DNA of 64,000 bases from Actinosynnema sp. ALI-1.44 (GTDB lineage Bacteria; Actinomycetota; Actinomycetes; Mycobacteriales; Pseudonocardiaceae): positions 124,001 to 188,000 of the forward strand of contig NZ_MTQO01000035.1 in NCBI RefSeq assembly GCF_001984155.1. The letters are read 5' to 3'. The notes under the pieces were generated by a model. It saw only the letters and a program-made list of their open reading frames with translations. It was not told the DNA's origin and made no database searches. This document shows, in pieces, positions 42,141 through 50,658 of the stretch; the first letter of the stretch is position 1; the number at the start of each line of letters is the position of its first letter. Made by a program: the position numbers and the translations under genes.

Positions 42141-43156
42141 TCCAGGTCCGGCAGGATGCGAGCGGCGGCGACGGTGACGTTGGCGCTGCTCGTCTTCGGC
42201 GCCGCCAACTCCACGCGACTGCTCTGATCCCGCGCGGCCATCTCCCGGGCGGCCAGCAAAGCCGCGGCCTCGGCGACGCTGGCTGTGCCGACTTCGGCCT
42301 TGGCGGTGGCGCTGGGGTTGGGAACGTCCACCGCGGCCAGTTCGGCGGCGCTGTGGATCGTCATCGGCGGGCTGAAGCCGCCGTCTTCGCCGTGCCAGAA
42401 ACCCCAGTCCGCCACCGCGTCCTGGATTCCGGCTTCGTCGGCCTTGACGTCGACCGTCGCGAACGACCGCACGGCACGCGGGTCGAGTTCGTGTTCGGAT
42501 TCCAGCAGGGCCAGCGCCGCTGTCACGGCTTCCTGTGTCACGCCACGGCTCGATCCGACGCCGACCACCAGCGTCTTCGGGATCAGGCGCAGCACCTTGC
42601 CCTTGCGCAGGAACTTGGGCAGCCGATCGTCGATCAGCACTGTCCACTCAGTACCGTAGTTGTCCGGCTGGAGGTTCGGTGGCAGGTCCGGCAGGGCGAA
42701 GCCGAGCGGGTTGAGCAGCCGGATCTCCTCACCGGCGACCACGGCCACGCCACACGCGACAATGTCACCGTCGATCGCCGTGTCCAGTGCTTCGACGATT
42801 TCGTCGAGCGGCGAGGAGCCGACGTAGTCCGACGTGGGGACCGCTGTGGCGCCCAGCGCGTCGGCGATCTCGGCGGCGAGGACGTTGCTCGAACTGGTCA
42901 ACGCGACGACGAAACCGTCGTGGACGCACACGATCCCTGGGTCCTCGCGCTGGCTTTTCAGCAGGGGGGTCACGAGTCGCACCGCAGCGCCCACGCCCAT
43001 GAACAACACCGCCGACCCCAGCGACGGCCACAGCCGCCGCAGACCCGGCTTCACCGGCCCGTCCACCAGAACCGAATCGGGGCCCAGCGCCAGCGAACCG
43101 GCTGCTTTCCTGCCTTCAGCCGTCGCCGCGAACAGACCGATCAACGCACGCCCCAA
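42137..43156 (-). CDS. cbiG: Cobalt-precorrin-5A hydrolase (CbiG)
   Basis: 339 aa. Typical CbiG layout: N-terminal domain (MGRALIGLFAATAEGRKAAG, AVLFMGVGAAVRLVTPLL, IVCVHDGFVVALTSS, NVLAAEIADALGATAVPTSD) and C-terminal domain (LVVGVGSSRGVTQEAVTAAL, VDVKADEAGIQDAVADWG). CbiG opens the delta-lactone of cobalt-precorrin-5A, releasing acetaldehyde, in corrin ring contraction. It overlaps the cobL 3' end by 16 bases. Presence of CbiG alongside CobL and CobB-type enzymes suggests the hybrid gene set usual in actinobacteria. Confidence 0.9.
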   Translation of the reverse strand: MGRALIGLFAATAEGRKAAGSLALGPDSVLVDGPVKPGLRRLWPSLGSAVLFMGVGAAVRLVTPLLKSQREDPGIVCVHDGFVVALTSSSNVLAAEIADALGATAVPTSDYVGSSPLDEIVEALDTAIDGDIVACGVAVVAGEEIRLLNPLGFALPDLPPNLQPDNYGTEWTVLIDDRLPKFLRKGKVLRLIPKTLVVGVGSSRGVTQEAVTAALALLESEHELDPRAVRSFATVDVKADEAGIQDAVADWGFWHGEDGGFSPPMTIHSAAELAAVDVPNPSATAKAEVGTASVAEAAALLAAREMAARDQSSRVELAAPKTSSANVTVAAARILPDLD

Positions 43157-44310
43157 ACCACAGTCACCGGATCGACCGCCGCCAGACGTGTCGCGCCGTC
43201 GGAGTGTTCGGTCAACCGCGCGGCGCTCAACTGGCAGCCGTCCACACGATAGTCCGCCGCCTGCAACGCCTGACGAGTCGGGGCCACCCGGTCGACCGAA
43301 GCCAACGCGACGACAACGCGCGACGCCTCAACGGTCGTACAAGCGCGGACAACCGCCTCACCACCGCCGCCGATGAACACGGCATCCGGCTTCGGCAGGC
43401 TCTTGATCGCCGCGAGCAACTCCGCTTCGACAACCCGCACGTCCACGCCGTACTTGCTGGTGTTGGCGAAAATCCGCACACACTGCATCGGATCCCGCTC
43501 CACGGCCAGCACAGCGGACCCGAGCCGGGCGCATTCCACGGCCATCGCGCCCGAACCCGAGCCGACGTCCCACACGAGAGTTCCCGGCGCCGGTGCGATG
43601 TGCGCCAACGCGATCGCCCGCAACTCGGCGGAGCTGATGATGCCGTCGCGGTGGGCGAAGTCGTCCTCCGGCAACGCCCAACCGCCACTCAGCGGCTGCC
43701 CACCGGCAATCCACCCGCGTGGCGGCACCCGCTCGACCTCGGCGAGGCACAGCACCACGCTCGGGTCGCGCCAGGTCCGGGACTCGGCCTCCCCGGCATC
43801 CACAGTGGACACCTTCTCGTCCGGCCCGCCCAGGTCCTCGGCCACCACGAGGGTCCGCCGCCACCCGCGCAACTCGCGTGCCAGCTCGGCCGGTCCCATC
43901 CCGAGAACAGCCACCGCGGACCGCGCCCGGCACACGTTCACCGCGCGCCCGGCGTCCACGCCCTGGGCGTTCACGACGGTGACGTCGTCGGAAGGACGGC
44001 CGATCGCGGCCAGCAGCCGTTGCACGCCGGACACCGCAGGCAGCACGGTCAGCCGGACGTTGTTCTCCCGGAGGGTGCGGACCAGGCCGAAGAACCCCGG
44101 GTCACCGTCAGCGAGCACCACCGCGTGCGCGGCGACGGTCAGGTCCGTCACGATTGTCTCGATCGACTCCAGCTCGACCGTGCGGGCTCGTTCGGGCGCG
44201 TGCGCGTCCAACTGCCGCCGCAGGCCGACCACCAGGTCAGCCTCGTCCAACGCGGCGGATGCGCCTGCGGGCAGTGTCTTGCCGTCGACCCCGATCACCG
44301 TCACCGTCAC
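43141..44310 (-). CDS. cobL: Precorrin-6Y C5,15-methyltransferase (decarboxylating), CbiE-CbiT fusion
   Basis: 389 aa. The N-terminal half is a CbiE-type tetrapyrrole methylase (VTVTVIGVDGKTLPAGA, VVLADGDPGFFGLVRTL, VLPAVSGVQRLLAAIGRPSD); the C-terminal half is CbiT (HRDGIISSAELRAIALAHIA, LVWDVGSGSGAMAVECARL, DAVFIGGGGEAVVRAC). It methylates C5 and C15 and decarboxylates the ring-C acetate during corrin synthesis. GTG 44310 has GGGAGG upstream, 4 bases from the cobB stop. Confidence 0.92.
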   Translation of the reverse strand: MTVTVIGVDGKTLPAGASAALDEADLVVGLRRQLDAHAPERARTVELESIETIVTDLTVAAHAVVLADGDPGFFGLVRTLRENNVRLTVLPAVSGVQRLLAAIGRPSDDVTVVNAQGVDAGRAVNVCRARSAVAVLGMGPAELARELRGWRRTLVVAEDLGGPDEKVSTVDAGEAESRTWRDPSVVLCLAEVERVPPRGWIAGGQPLSGGWALPEDDFAHRDGIISSAELRAIALAHIAPAPGTLVWDVGSGSGAMAVECARLGSAVLAVERDPMQCVRIFANTSKYGVDVRVVEAELLAAIKSLPKPDAVFIGGGGEAVVRACTTVEASRVVVALASVDRVAPTRQALQAADYRVDGCQLSAARLTEHSDGATRLAAVDPVTVVWGVR

Positions 44311-44314
44311 CGGG

Positions 44315-45664
44315 TTACCCTCCCACACCGGACGCGCCGGTCGCACTGGCGACGAACCGGGCAATGGCGCCGGGGTTGGCGACGGGGTGAGTGTGCAGGT
44401 AGGAGGCGTGTACCTGGCCTGATACGAAGCCCTCCCGGACGACCGAGCCCGCCCGGTCACGCCAGATCCACGCGGGTTCGGACCCATGCACGGGATGCAC
44501 GACAGTGCGGTGGAACTCGTGCCCGGTCCACCGTGTGCCTTCGGGGCACAACGGCGAGTCACTGGCCGCGACCGCGTCGCGATAGCCCAGCGACAACGAC
44601 GGCGTCATCTCGGCGGTGGCGTCGAGCACACCGCACATCGGATGCCCGTCCAGGCTCTTGACCAGGAACAACAGCCCGCCGCACTCGGCGTGGACGGGTC
44701 CGCGGAACTCCGCGACGGCACGGCGCAGCGGCTCGTTGGCCGACAACGCCTCGGCGTGCTGCTCGGGGAAACCACCCGGCAGGACGAGGCCACGGGCGCC
44801 TTCGGGGAGGGCGGAGTCGTGCACCGGGTCGAACACCTCGACCTGCGCACCGGCCGCCGCCAGCAGTTCGGCGTGCTCGGCGTAGCCGAACGTGAACGCC
44901 GGTCCCCCGGCGATGGCGATCACCGGCCGCCCCACTTCCGCTATGCCAGGTTCCCAGGGTGTACCGGGCAGTGGCCCCGCCGAGCGGGCGAGGGTCGTGA
45001 CCTCGTCCAGGTCGACCCCGCCCGCCACGAGGTGTGCCATCGAGTCGATCACCCGGACGGCCTCGGGCCCGTGCTCGGCGGCGGTAACCAGCCCGAGGTG
45101 ACGCGACGGCACCTGCAAACTCCCGTCCCGCCGCAACGCCCCGAGCAGCGGCAACCCGACTTCCTCGCAGGCCGTGGCGAGGATGGACGCGTGGTACGCC
45201 GACCCGACGCGGTTGGCGATCACCCCGGCGAGCCGGATGGACGTGTCGAAAGCGCGGAAGCCGTGCACCAGCGCGGCCATGCTGCGTGCCTGGCCCCACG
45301 CGTCGACCACGAGGATCACCGGGGCCCGCAGGAGCTTGGCGATGTGCGCGGTCGAGCCGAAGTCCGAGGTGGGGTCGCGGCCGTCGAACATGCCCATCAC
45401 GCCCTCGATCACCGCGATGTCCGCACCGGCCGAGCCGCGTAGGAACAGGGGCGCGACCGTGGACTCGCCGACGAGGACGGGATCGAGGTTGCGGCCCGGT
45501 CGTCCGGCGGCGAGCGTGTGGTAGCCGGGGTCGATGTAGTCGGGGCCGACCTTGAACGGCGCGACCTTGTCCCCGCGCCGCCGCAAGGCCGCCATCAACC
45601 CGGTCGCCACGGTCGTCTTGCCGCAGCCGGACGCCGGGGCCGCGATGACCACGCGAGGGATCAA
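44315..45664 (-). CDS. cobB: Cobyrinate / hydrogenobyrinate a,c-diamide synthase
   Basis: 449 aa. P-loop VVIAAPASGCGKTTVATGLM and DADomain features GPDYIDPGYHTLAAGRP, VIEGVMGMFDGRDP; C-terminal class I glutamine amidotransferase-like part with catalytic cysteine in VHAECGGLLFLVKSLDG and histidine in WTGHEFHRT. It amidates side chains a and c of the corrin ring using glutamine and ATP. The TTG start at 45664 overlaps the DUF397 stop (CGTTGA), so translation is coupled to that gene; an in-frame TTG at 45697 would overlap it further. Confidence 0.9.
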   Translation of the reverse strand: MIPRVVIAAPASGCGKTTVATGLMAALRRRGDKVAPFKVGPDYIDPGYHTLAAGRPGRNLDPVLVGESTVAPLFLRGSAGADIAVIEGVMGMFDGRDPTSDFGSTAHIAKLLRAPVILVVDAWGQARSMAALVHGFRAFDTSIRLAGVIANRVGSAYHASILATACEEVGLPLLGALRRDGSLQVPSRHLGLVTAAEHGPEAVRVIDSMAHLVAGGVDLDEVTTLARSAGPLPGTPWEPGIAEVGRPVIAIAGGPAFTFGYAEHAELLAAAGAQVEVFDPVHDSALPEGARGLVLPGGFPEQHAEALSANEPLRRAVAEFRGPVHAECGGLLFLVKSLDGHPMCGVLDATAEMTPSLSLGYRDAVAASDSPLCPEGTRWTGHEFHRTVVHPVHGSEPAWIWRDRAGSVVREGFVSGQVHASYLHTHPVANPGAIARFVASATGASGVGG

Positions 45665-45843
45665 CGGTTCCCGGCCATGGTGAGGAATGTTCGCCAAGAC
45701 GCGTTGGCAACGCTGAAGTGCGGCCCTAACCGGTGCTTGGAATCTCTGACCAGCACGGAATCCGACGTGATCCGCACCTCGACGCAGCCCTCAGTGGCAC
45801 TACTGCTGTAGCCGCTCTTGAACCAACCGGTGTCCACGCTCAC
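45661..45843 (-). CDS. DUF397 protein (single motif)
   Basis: 60 aa, typical length. Motif WFKSGYSSSATEGCVEVRI followed by VLVRDSKHRLGP and WRTFLTMAGNR. GTG start overlaps the DUF5753 regulator stop (GTGA); its own stop overlaps the cobB start. Forms the usual regulator/DUF397 pair, here fused transcriptionally to cobalamin genes. Confidence 0.88.
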   Translation of the reverse strand: MSVDTGWFKSGYSSSATEGCVEVRITSDSVLVRDSKHRLGPHFSVANASWRTFLTMAGNR

Positions 45844-46703
45844 GCCTCCTCCAACTCAGTGATCAACCGCTTGGAGTCCCGCTCACTCAACGAAAGCTCC
45901 CAGATCCGTTCGAAAGCTCGTCGCAGTGCTGCGATATCCGATGGTTCATCGTAGTAAGTCGAAGGTCCGATGACAGCGGACGACCATCCCACTGGCGCGT
46001 TCTCATCGCCGAAGTCGAAGATCAGCAGTCCGTTCCCGCGCCCAGGGTTGCCGTAGACGTCGCTTGGCAGCACACGGATGGCGAGATCCTCGCACTGGTA
46101 CAGGAGGCTGAGCATGTGCCGGAGTTGCCCGCGCATGATGTCCGGGTGGCCCATGTTCGCGTGCAACGCTTCCTTGGCCACGACGTAACGCATCCGCTTG
46201 GGTTCAGTCGAGCCCCATAGCTTCTCCAGCCGCCGCAACCGGAAATTCACCCGGTCTTCTCCCTCGGGGTCCCCCTTCGCCCACCAGACCCCTTCACCTT
46301 CCTCGAACACTGCCCGCACGTAGCCGACCGATTGCAACGGACCTGGAATGATCGAGGACTCGTACCAGCTGATTTCGGTTGCCCTGGCCTCCAGGTTGGC
46401 GAACCTGTCATACGCGTCCGGCAACGTGTCCACAGTGACCCGACGCTTCGGCCGCTTCCGCGCCCGCACACCGAGTTCGAGAAGACTATTCCGGTCAGCG
46501 CCATGAACCTCGTAGAGGTCGAGCAGTGCCACGAGGTCGTCGACAGTCGCGGTGGTGGTGCCGTCCTCCAACGCCACGATCTTCGTCCTGGCCTTGCCGA
46601 TCGCCGCGGCCGCCACGTCCTGCGTGAGACCGGCCTCGTCTCGCAAACGCCGCAATGTCAGGCCGAGCTGTCGTCGCTCGACCGTCGGGCGAGCCTGCCC
46701 CAC
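45840..46703 (-). CDS. Helix-turn-helix regulator with DUF5753 domain
   Basis: 287 aa. XRE helix-turn-helix at about 8-65 (GLTLRRLRDEAGLTQDVAAA, ARTKIVALEDGTTTATVDDL) and DUF5753 at about 85-280 (ANLEARATEISWYESSIIPG, LQSVGYVRAVFEE, LLYQCEDLAIRVLPSD). GTG 46703 follows GAGGAGGTGG. Upstream lies a promoter region of lower GC. Regulates an unknown process; pairs with the DUF397 gene downstream and the 75-aa gene divergent from it. Confidence 0.88.
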   Translation of the reverse strand: MGQARPTVERRQLGLTLRRLRDEAGLTQDVAAAAIGKARTKIVALEDGTTTATVDDLVALLDLYEVHGADRNSLLELGVRARKRPKRRVTVDTLPDAYDRFANLEARATEISWYESSIIPGPLQSVGYVRAVFEEGEGVWWAKGDPEGEDRVNFRLRRLEKLWGSTEPKRMRYVVAKEALHANMGHPDIMRGQLRHMLSLLYQCEDLAIRVLPSDVYGNPGRGNGLLIFDFGDENAPVGWSSAVIGPSTYYDEPSDIAALRRAFERIWELSLSERDSKRLITELEEA

Positions 46704-46793
46704 GCGCCACCTCCTCGACCTGGATCTTGGCCAAGTTTGCCAGGCGGCGACCGTCACCCGATCAGGGAGCTGTCAAATCTATTCTGTATGGAT

Positions 46794-46831
46794 AACCTCT
46801 TGTCAAAACCTGTTCCAGAGAGATAAGAGGT
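46794..46831. promoter_or_regulatory. Inverted repeat in divergent promoter of the second DUF5753 pair
   Basis: ACCTCTT and AAGAGGT (7-bp arms) are separated by about 23 bases, in a 132-bp low-GC gap between the regulator and the divergent 75-aa gene; the right arm supplies that gene's RBS. Spacing is loose, so this is a weak operator candidate. Confidence 0.3.
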
Positions 46832-46835
46832 AGCT

Positions 46836-47063
46836 ATGCCGCTGTACCACCACTCCGGTGTCTGCGTCGAGTCCTGGGTGGAACTGTCCACCACCGCCCC
46901 GATGAGGTACGAGGTCGACACGACCAACGACGCCGCCACCTTGTTCTTCGGCGACCGCAACGAATACGTCATGCGACTGAGCCGCAAGAACCTCGGCCAG
47001 ATGCTGGAACTGGGCAGCCGCGCCGCCGCCGACCTGGCTTCGGCCACCCCCGACGACGAGTGA
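46836..47063 (+). CDS. Small protein of unknown function, 75 aa
   Basis: Begins MPLYHHSGVCVESWVELSTT; the middle has YEVDTTNDAATLFFGDRNEY and ends in a helical LSRKNLGQMLELGSRAAADL. No signal or membrane segment. Strong RBS (AGAGGTAGCT). Small soluble genes divergent from DUF5753 regulators are common in this order and may be their targets; function unknown. Confidence 0.7.
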   Translation: MPLYHHSGVCVESWVELSTTAPMRYEVDTTNDAATLFFGDRNEYVMRLSRKNLGQMLELGSRAAADLASATPDDE

Positions 47064-47210
47064 GGCGCTCCGGCTTACCGCAACGGCCGGCCCGGCGCAG
47101 AGAAGCACCAGGCCGGCCAGGCGAACGTCAACAGGTGATCCTGACACCAGGGGTCGTCCGCTCCCCGCCGGACGTGACGTTCTCGAAAACGGCTCGATAG
47201 GCCAACCCCA

Positions 47211-47585
47211 TCAGCACGCGATGACCTTTTCGTCGCTTATCTCTTTCTTGCCGGTTGAGTGGTTGTAGACAATGCCGCGGTAAGGAGTCCGGTGGTGCGT
47301 GCAGAGGGTTGAAGCCTCCCCCCGATCGTTGGCACTCCAGAAGTCGTCGCCCTTCTCCCACCACTGACCCAAAATGTTGCGGTATTCCAGTGATACCTCG
47401 AACCGGTAGTAGTGTGGGCATCCCGACGAAGCGCCGCTAGTGACGACCCTACCTTCGGCTACGGTGGGGACCTTCCTGACCGACATCTCGCACGCCAGGA
47501 CGCCAGCGTCCGGCGTGGCCTCAGCCAGCTGGGAACTCGACAGAAGTCCCGCCGCGACCAGCACAGAGCCTACAGTTTTCCTCAT
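47211..47585 (-). CDS. Small secreted protein of unknown function
   Basis: 124 aa. Signal peptide MRKTVGSVLVAAGLLSSS...LAEA, then a cysteine-containing extracellular domain (ACEMSVRKVPT, GCPHYYRFEVSLEYR, LCTHHRTPYRG, KVIAC), four cysteines that could form two disulfides. ATG 47585 after GGGGAGAAG. Not recognised. GC is a little below its neighbours. The 147-base gap 47064-47210 shows no other feature. Confidence 0.65.
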   Translation of the reverse strand: MRKTVGSVLVAAGLLSSSQLAEATPDAGVLACEMSVRKVPTVAEGRVVTSGASSGCPHYYRFEVSLEYRNILGQWWEKGDDFWSANDRGEASTLCTHHRTPYRGIVYNHSTGKKEISDEKVIAC

Positions 47586-47661
47586 CTTCTCTCCCCAATC
47601 CGGTGAAGAACACTTCCTCACCGTATGGGGCCGGGCGACCTCGGTTTGTCACCCGAACAAC

Positions 47662-48321
47662 CTACAATTCGTCGAGACTGATCAACCCGTCCTGCATCGC
47701 CCGGGCGAGCAACGCCGTCTTCGTGGCCGCGGCCCGGCCGACGTTGGCGTACTTGATCCGGACCCGGTCGAGGTAGGTGTTCACCGTGCTGGCCGAGACG
47801 CCCATCCGATCCGCCACCATCTCCTTGGACTCGCAGCGGAACCACAGCATGAGCGCGTTCTGCTCCCTCGGCGTGAGCCGGGGGCGGCACTTCCGGCTGT
47901 CCGCGTACATCGAACCGGCCAAGTTCGGGGCGGTGTAAGGCAAATCGGCGGCTGCCGCGTGGATCGCGGCGACCAGGTGCTGCTCGCCCTCCGCCTTCGT
48001 CAGGTAGGTGTAGGCGCCGATCTCCAAACTGGACAGCACAGTCCGGTCGTCGGTGCGCATCGAGTAGACGACCACCCGCCGCCCGGCGTCGGCAAGCCTG
48101 CGCAGGTCACCCATCGCGGGCGCGGCCTCGTCAAGCATCAGGTCCATCACCACGACGTCGGCGTCCGCTCCCGGGTGCGTCCACGCCGCCGACACGTTCG
48201 CGCCGACGGCCACCACGTCGATCGACGGGCAGGATGCCGCGCACCATGCCCTGACTCCCGCGACTATCGCCGGATGGTCGTCGATCACGGCGATGGTCGG
48301 TCCAGCGTCGCCTCCAGCCAT
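47662..48321 (-). CDS. NarL/LuxR-family response regulator
   Basis: 219 aa. Receiver domain with acidic pair IAVIDDHPAIVAGV and phosphoacceptor Asp60 (VVVMDLMLDEAAP), conserved Lys in YLTKAEGE; LuxR-type helix-turn-helix about 150-200 (LTPREQNALMLWFRCESKEM, VADRMGVSASTVNTYLDRV). It overlaps the histidine kinase gene by 37 bases, forming an obvious two-component pair. Target genes unknown. Confidence 0.92.
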   Translation of the reverse strand: MAGGDAGPTIAVIDDHPAIVAGVRAWCAASCPSIDVVAVGANVSAAWTHPGADADVVVMDLMLDEAAPAMGDLRRLADAGRRVVVYSMRTDDRTVLSSLEIGAYTYLTKAEGEQHLVAAIHAAAADLPYTAPNLAGSMYADSRKCRPRLTPREQNALMLWFRCESKEMVADRMGVSASTVNTYLDRVRIKYANVGRAAATKTALLARAMQDGLISLDEL

Positions 48322-50447
48322 ACCGAACTCCCCCTTCGGCGCCAGCCAAGCCGCGCCGCACCCCAGCCTTCATCGCGGCTTCCCATGACGAACTCGGCTC
48401 CTGGCGGCACTTCGGCCACCACACTCACCGTAACCGAATCCGCCATCACCGTCACCGCGATCCGGGAATCACCGGTCGCCGCGGCGAGCACGGCGAGCAC
48501 CGGGTCAGTCAGCGCCCTTCGTTCCTGTGCCGAGAGCTCGAAGCTGGTTCCGCACACGGCCAGCGACACCCCGATACCGCGCCGGGCGGCCACGTCGGCG
48601 CAGGCCCGTAGCTCGTGCAGGAGTGGCTCGGCCACGTCATCGGCCTCGGCGAACAACCGCCGCAACCGGCCTGCCTCACGCGCGCACGCCTGCCTGACGG
48701 CGGGTGCCGAGGGGTCGAGCCGGTTCGCGGCGAGCCCGCCGAGCAGTGGGACGACAGTCTCGGCCAGCTCCGCGTACCTGGCCCGACGATCGGCAGCCAG
48801 CTGGGTGTGCACCACCTCCCTGGTACGCAGGCGGTCCTGCTCGGCGACCGCGGCCGCCGCCCGCGCACGCACCCCCAGCAACGCGATCGCGATCCCGGCG
48901 ATGCCGATTTCCAGCCCCATCACGATGATCGCCCAGGTACCCAGCGCCACCGCCCGCTCGGGGCCACCGTCCACGAACACCGGTACCAACGAGACCACGT
49001 TGTGCAGGACGAGAAAGCCGGTCAGCGGCGGCAGGCCCCGATCGATCAGCAGCACGACGCCGAGCATCCCGCCCGCCGGATAGGCCCAGTTGGAATGGCC
49101 GATCAGCGCCGACGTTGGCACCACGACCACCACGATGACGTCGGCGATCAAGACCACGAGCAGCGAAAGCCACGGAAAACCCCGGTGACCGCGCCAGATC
49201 CGGACGGCGGCAGCACCCAGTGCCGCGGCCATCAGCGCGAACGCGGCCATCTCGGTCACGGACGGCCGTCCGCTGAGCAGCAAAGGAGGCAGGTACACCC
49301 CGAACAGCCCGGCAGCGGAAAGCCCGAGCACCGCGTGCCGCAGCCCGGTGACCATGCGAGGAGCTTCGACGCGCTCACCTGCCGTGCCAGGTAGCCGGAG
49401 CGTCACTGTGGTGCCGTGGCCGACGGCTGACTGGATGGTCGCGGTTCCACCGACGGCAGCCATCCTGCCGATGATCGACTCGCTGACACCACGCTTCTGC
49501 TCATGGACGGCTCCGGGGTCGAAGCCCTTGCCGTGGTCCTCGATCCGGACGGTGAAGCCGGACCTGGCGCATCCGGTGAGCGTCACCCGTGCGGTCACCC
49601 CACCGGCATGCCTGGCGACGTTCGCAAGCGCCTCAGCGGTCGCGCCCGTCACCGCCTCCGCCTGCCCGCTGTTGACCGGCGCCCCGCCGTCGGGTGGGAC
49701 GAACACCGCGACATCCCCGCACACCTCAGCGAGCAGCGTCCTCAGATCGGCCGACGGATCCGCGACGTCCACTCCCCGCAGCACTCGGAGATCACGCGCC
49801 GCCTGCCTACGCACCCATGTCCGTGACGGGACACCCAGACCGACCATCAGAAGTGTCGCCGCCGCGGTGTCGTGCAGTGCGGCGAGATGCTCGCGACGGC
49901 CCGCGCGCAACGCGGCGGCAGCCGACGCCTCCGTCCGGCGCGCACTCATTTCCTCTGTCAGATCATCCGCGATGCGAGCGCCTCGCCGCAGCAACCAGTA
50001 CAGCCACCGGCACAGCAGCCCCTCGGCGAACAGCCAGCACGCGAGCGGCACCGTCTCCACCGCCCGCTGCGGCTCAGCGAACCAGCCCCCGAGCACGAAC
50101 GCGCTGGTCATGCAGGCCGCGGCCACCGTCCCGGCAACCATCCTGGTGTACGGCTGGCAGCACACGATGGTGATCGACGCGACCACGACCACCCAGCTCG
50201 TGGCGTCCACCAGTGCCTCGAAGGAACTGGTGAGCGGGGCGGTCAGGCAGACGGCAACGACGAGCGCCACGTCGACGGCCAGCACCTTCTCCGGGCGGTG
50301 CCGAAAGAACGTGAGCTCGACTCCGGACCAGCAGATCACCACCACGGCGGCGACCACAGTCGCGGGACCCGGCACGGCCAGGGGCGCGAGCACGGCACTG
50401 GGCACGATCACCGCACAGCGCCACGCCGCCGGGTACCACCGTCCCAT
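48285..50447 (-). CDS. Membrane sensor histidine kinase with duplicated architecture
   Basis: About 720 aa. First half: 5-6 membrane helices (AVIVPSAVLAPLAVPGPATV, WVVVVASITIVCCQ), HisKA_3 phosphoacceptor box AALHDTAAATLLMVG, HATPase with EALANVARHAGG and EDHGKGFDPG. Second half: another hydrophobic block (AVLGLSAAGLFGVYLPPLLL, WLSLLVVLIADVIVVVVVP, AIIVMGLEIGIAGIAIALLG) and a degenerate second kinase-like domain lacking a clear H-box and G-boxes. Such doubled kinases are unusual. ATG 50447 has GGGGGAG about 11 bases upstream; GTG 50501 is the alternative start. Confidence 0.85.
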   Translation of the reverse strand: MGRWYPAAWRCAVIVPSAVLAPLAVPGPATVVAAVVVICWSGVELTFFRHRPEKVLAVDVALVVAVCLTAPLTSSFEALVDATSWVVVVASITIVCCQPYTRMVAGTVAAACMTSAFVLGGWFAEPQRAVETVPLACWLFAEGLLCRWLYWLLRRGARIADDLTEEMSARRTEASAAAALRAGRREHLAALHDTAAATLLMVGLGVPSRTWVRRQAARDLRVLRGVDVADPSADLRTLLAEVCGDVAVFVPPDGGAPVNSGQAEAVTGATAEALANVARHAGGVTARVTLTGCARSGFTVRIEDHGKGFDPGAVHEQKRGVSESIIGRMAAVGGTATIQSAVGHGTTVTLRLPGTAGERVEAPRMVTGLRHAVLGLSAAGLFGVYLPPLLLSGRPSVTEMAAFALMAAALGAAAVRIWRGHRGFPWLSLLVVLIADVIVVVVVPTSALIGHSNWAYPAGGMLGVVLLIDRGLPPLTGFLVLHNVVSLVPVFVDGGPERAVALGTWAIIVMGLEIGIAGIAIALLGVRARAAAAVAEQDRLRTREVVHTQLAADRRARYAELAETVVPLLGGLAANRLDPSAPAVRQACAREAGRLRRLFAEADDVAEPLLHELRACADVAARRGIGVSLAVCGTSFELSAQERRALTDPVLAVLAAATGDSRIAVTVMADSVTVSVVAEVPPGAEFVMGSRDEGWGAARLGWRRRGSSVWLEATLDRPSP

Positions 50448-50559
50448 CCCGCGCAGCTCTCCCCCGAGCGGCTCGCTCCCCACACCCTGATGGTCGCGCA
50501 CGGCGGCCAGGCGTTAGCCCGCTGCTTTCACCCGTTCGGCTTGAAGAGTTTTCGGAGCC

Positions 50560-50653
50560 TCCCACGCCGGTAAGGCCACCTTCACGGCACCCCACCACAC
50601 CACCAAAGCCGAGTTACGGGCGTCCCATGCCGGTAAGGTGGCCTTCACGGCAC
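50560..50653. repeat. Two 31-bp direct repeats, each an imperfect hairpin (GCCGGTAAGG...CCTTCACGGC)
   Basis: Copies at 50560-50590 and 50623-50653 (63-base period). Each reads TCCCAYGCCGGTAAGG-NNN-CCTTCACGGCAC; the central triplet is CCA in one and TGG in the other. They lie just past the cobO stop and before the kinase gene and likely terminate cobO transcription. This is a second dispersed repeat type. Confidence 0.75.
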
Positions 50654-50658
50654 ATCTT

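Noticed and set aside
47128-47421. 97-codon minus-strand frame overlapping the small secreted protein
   Set aside because: No RBS or recognisable features; the signal-peptide protein in the other frame is more credible.
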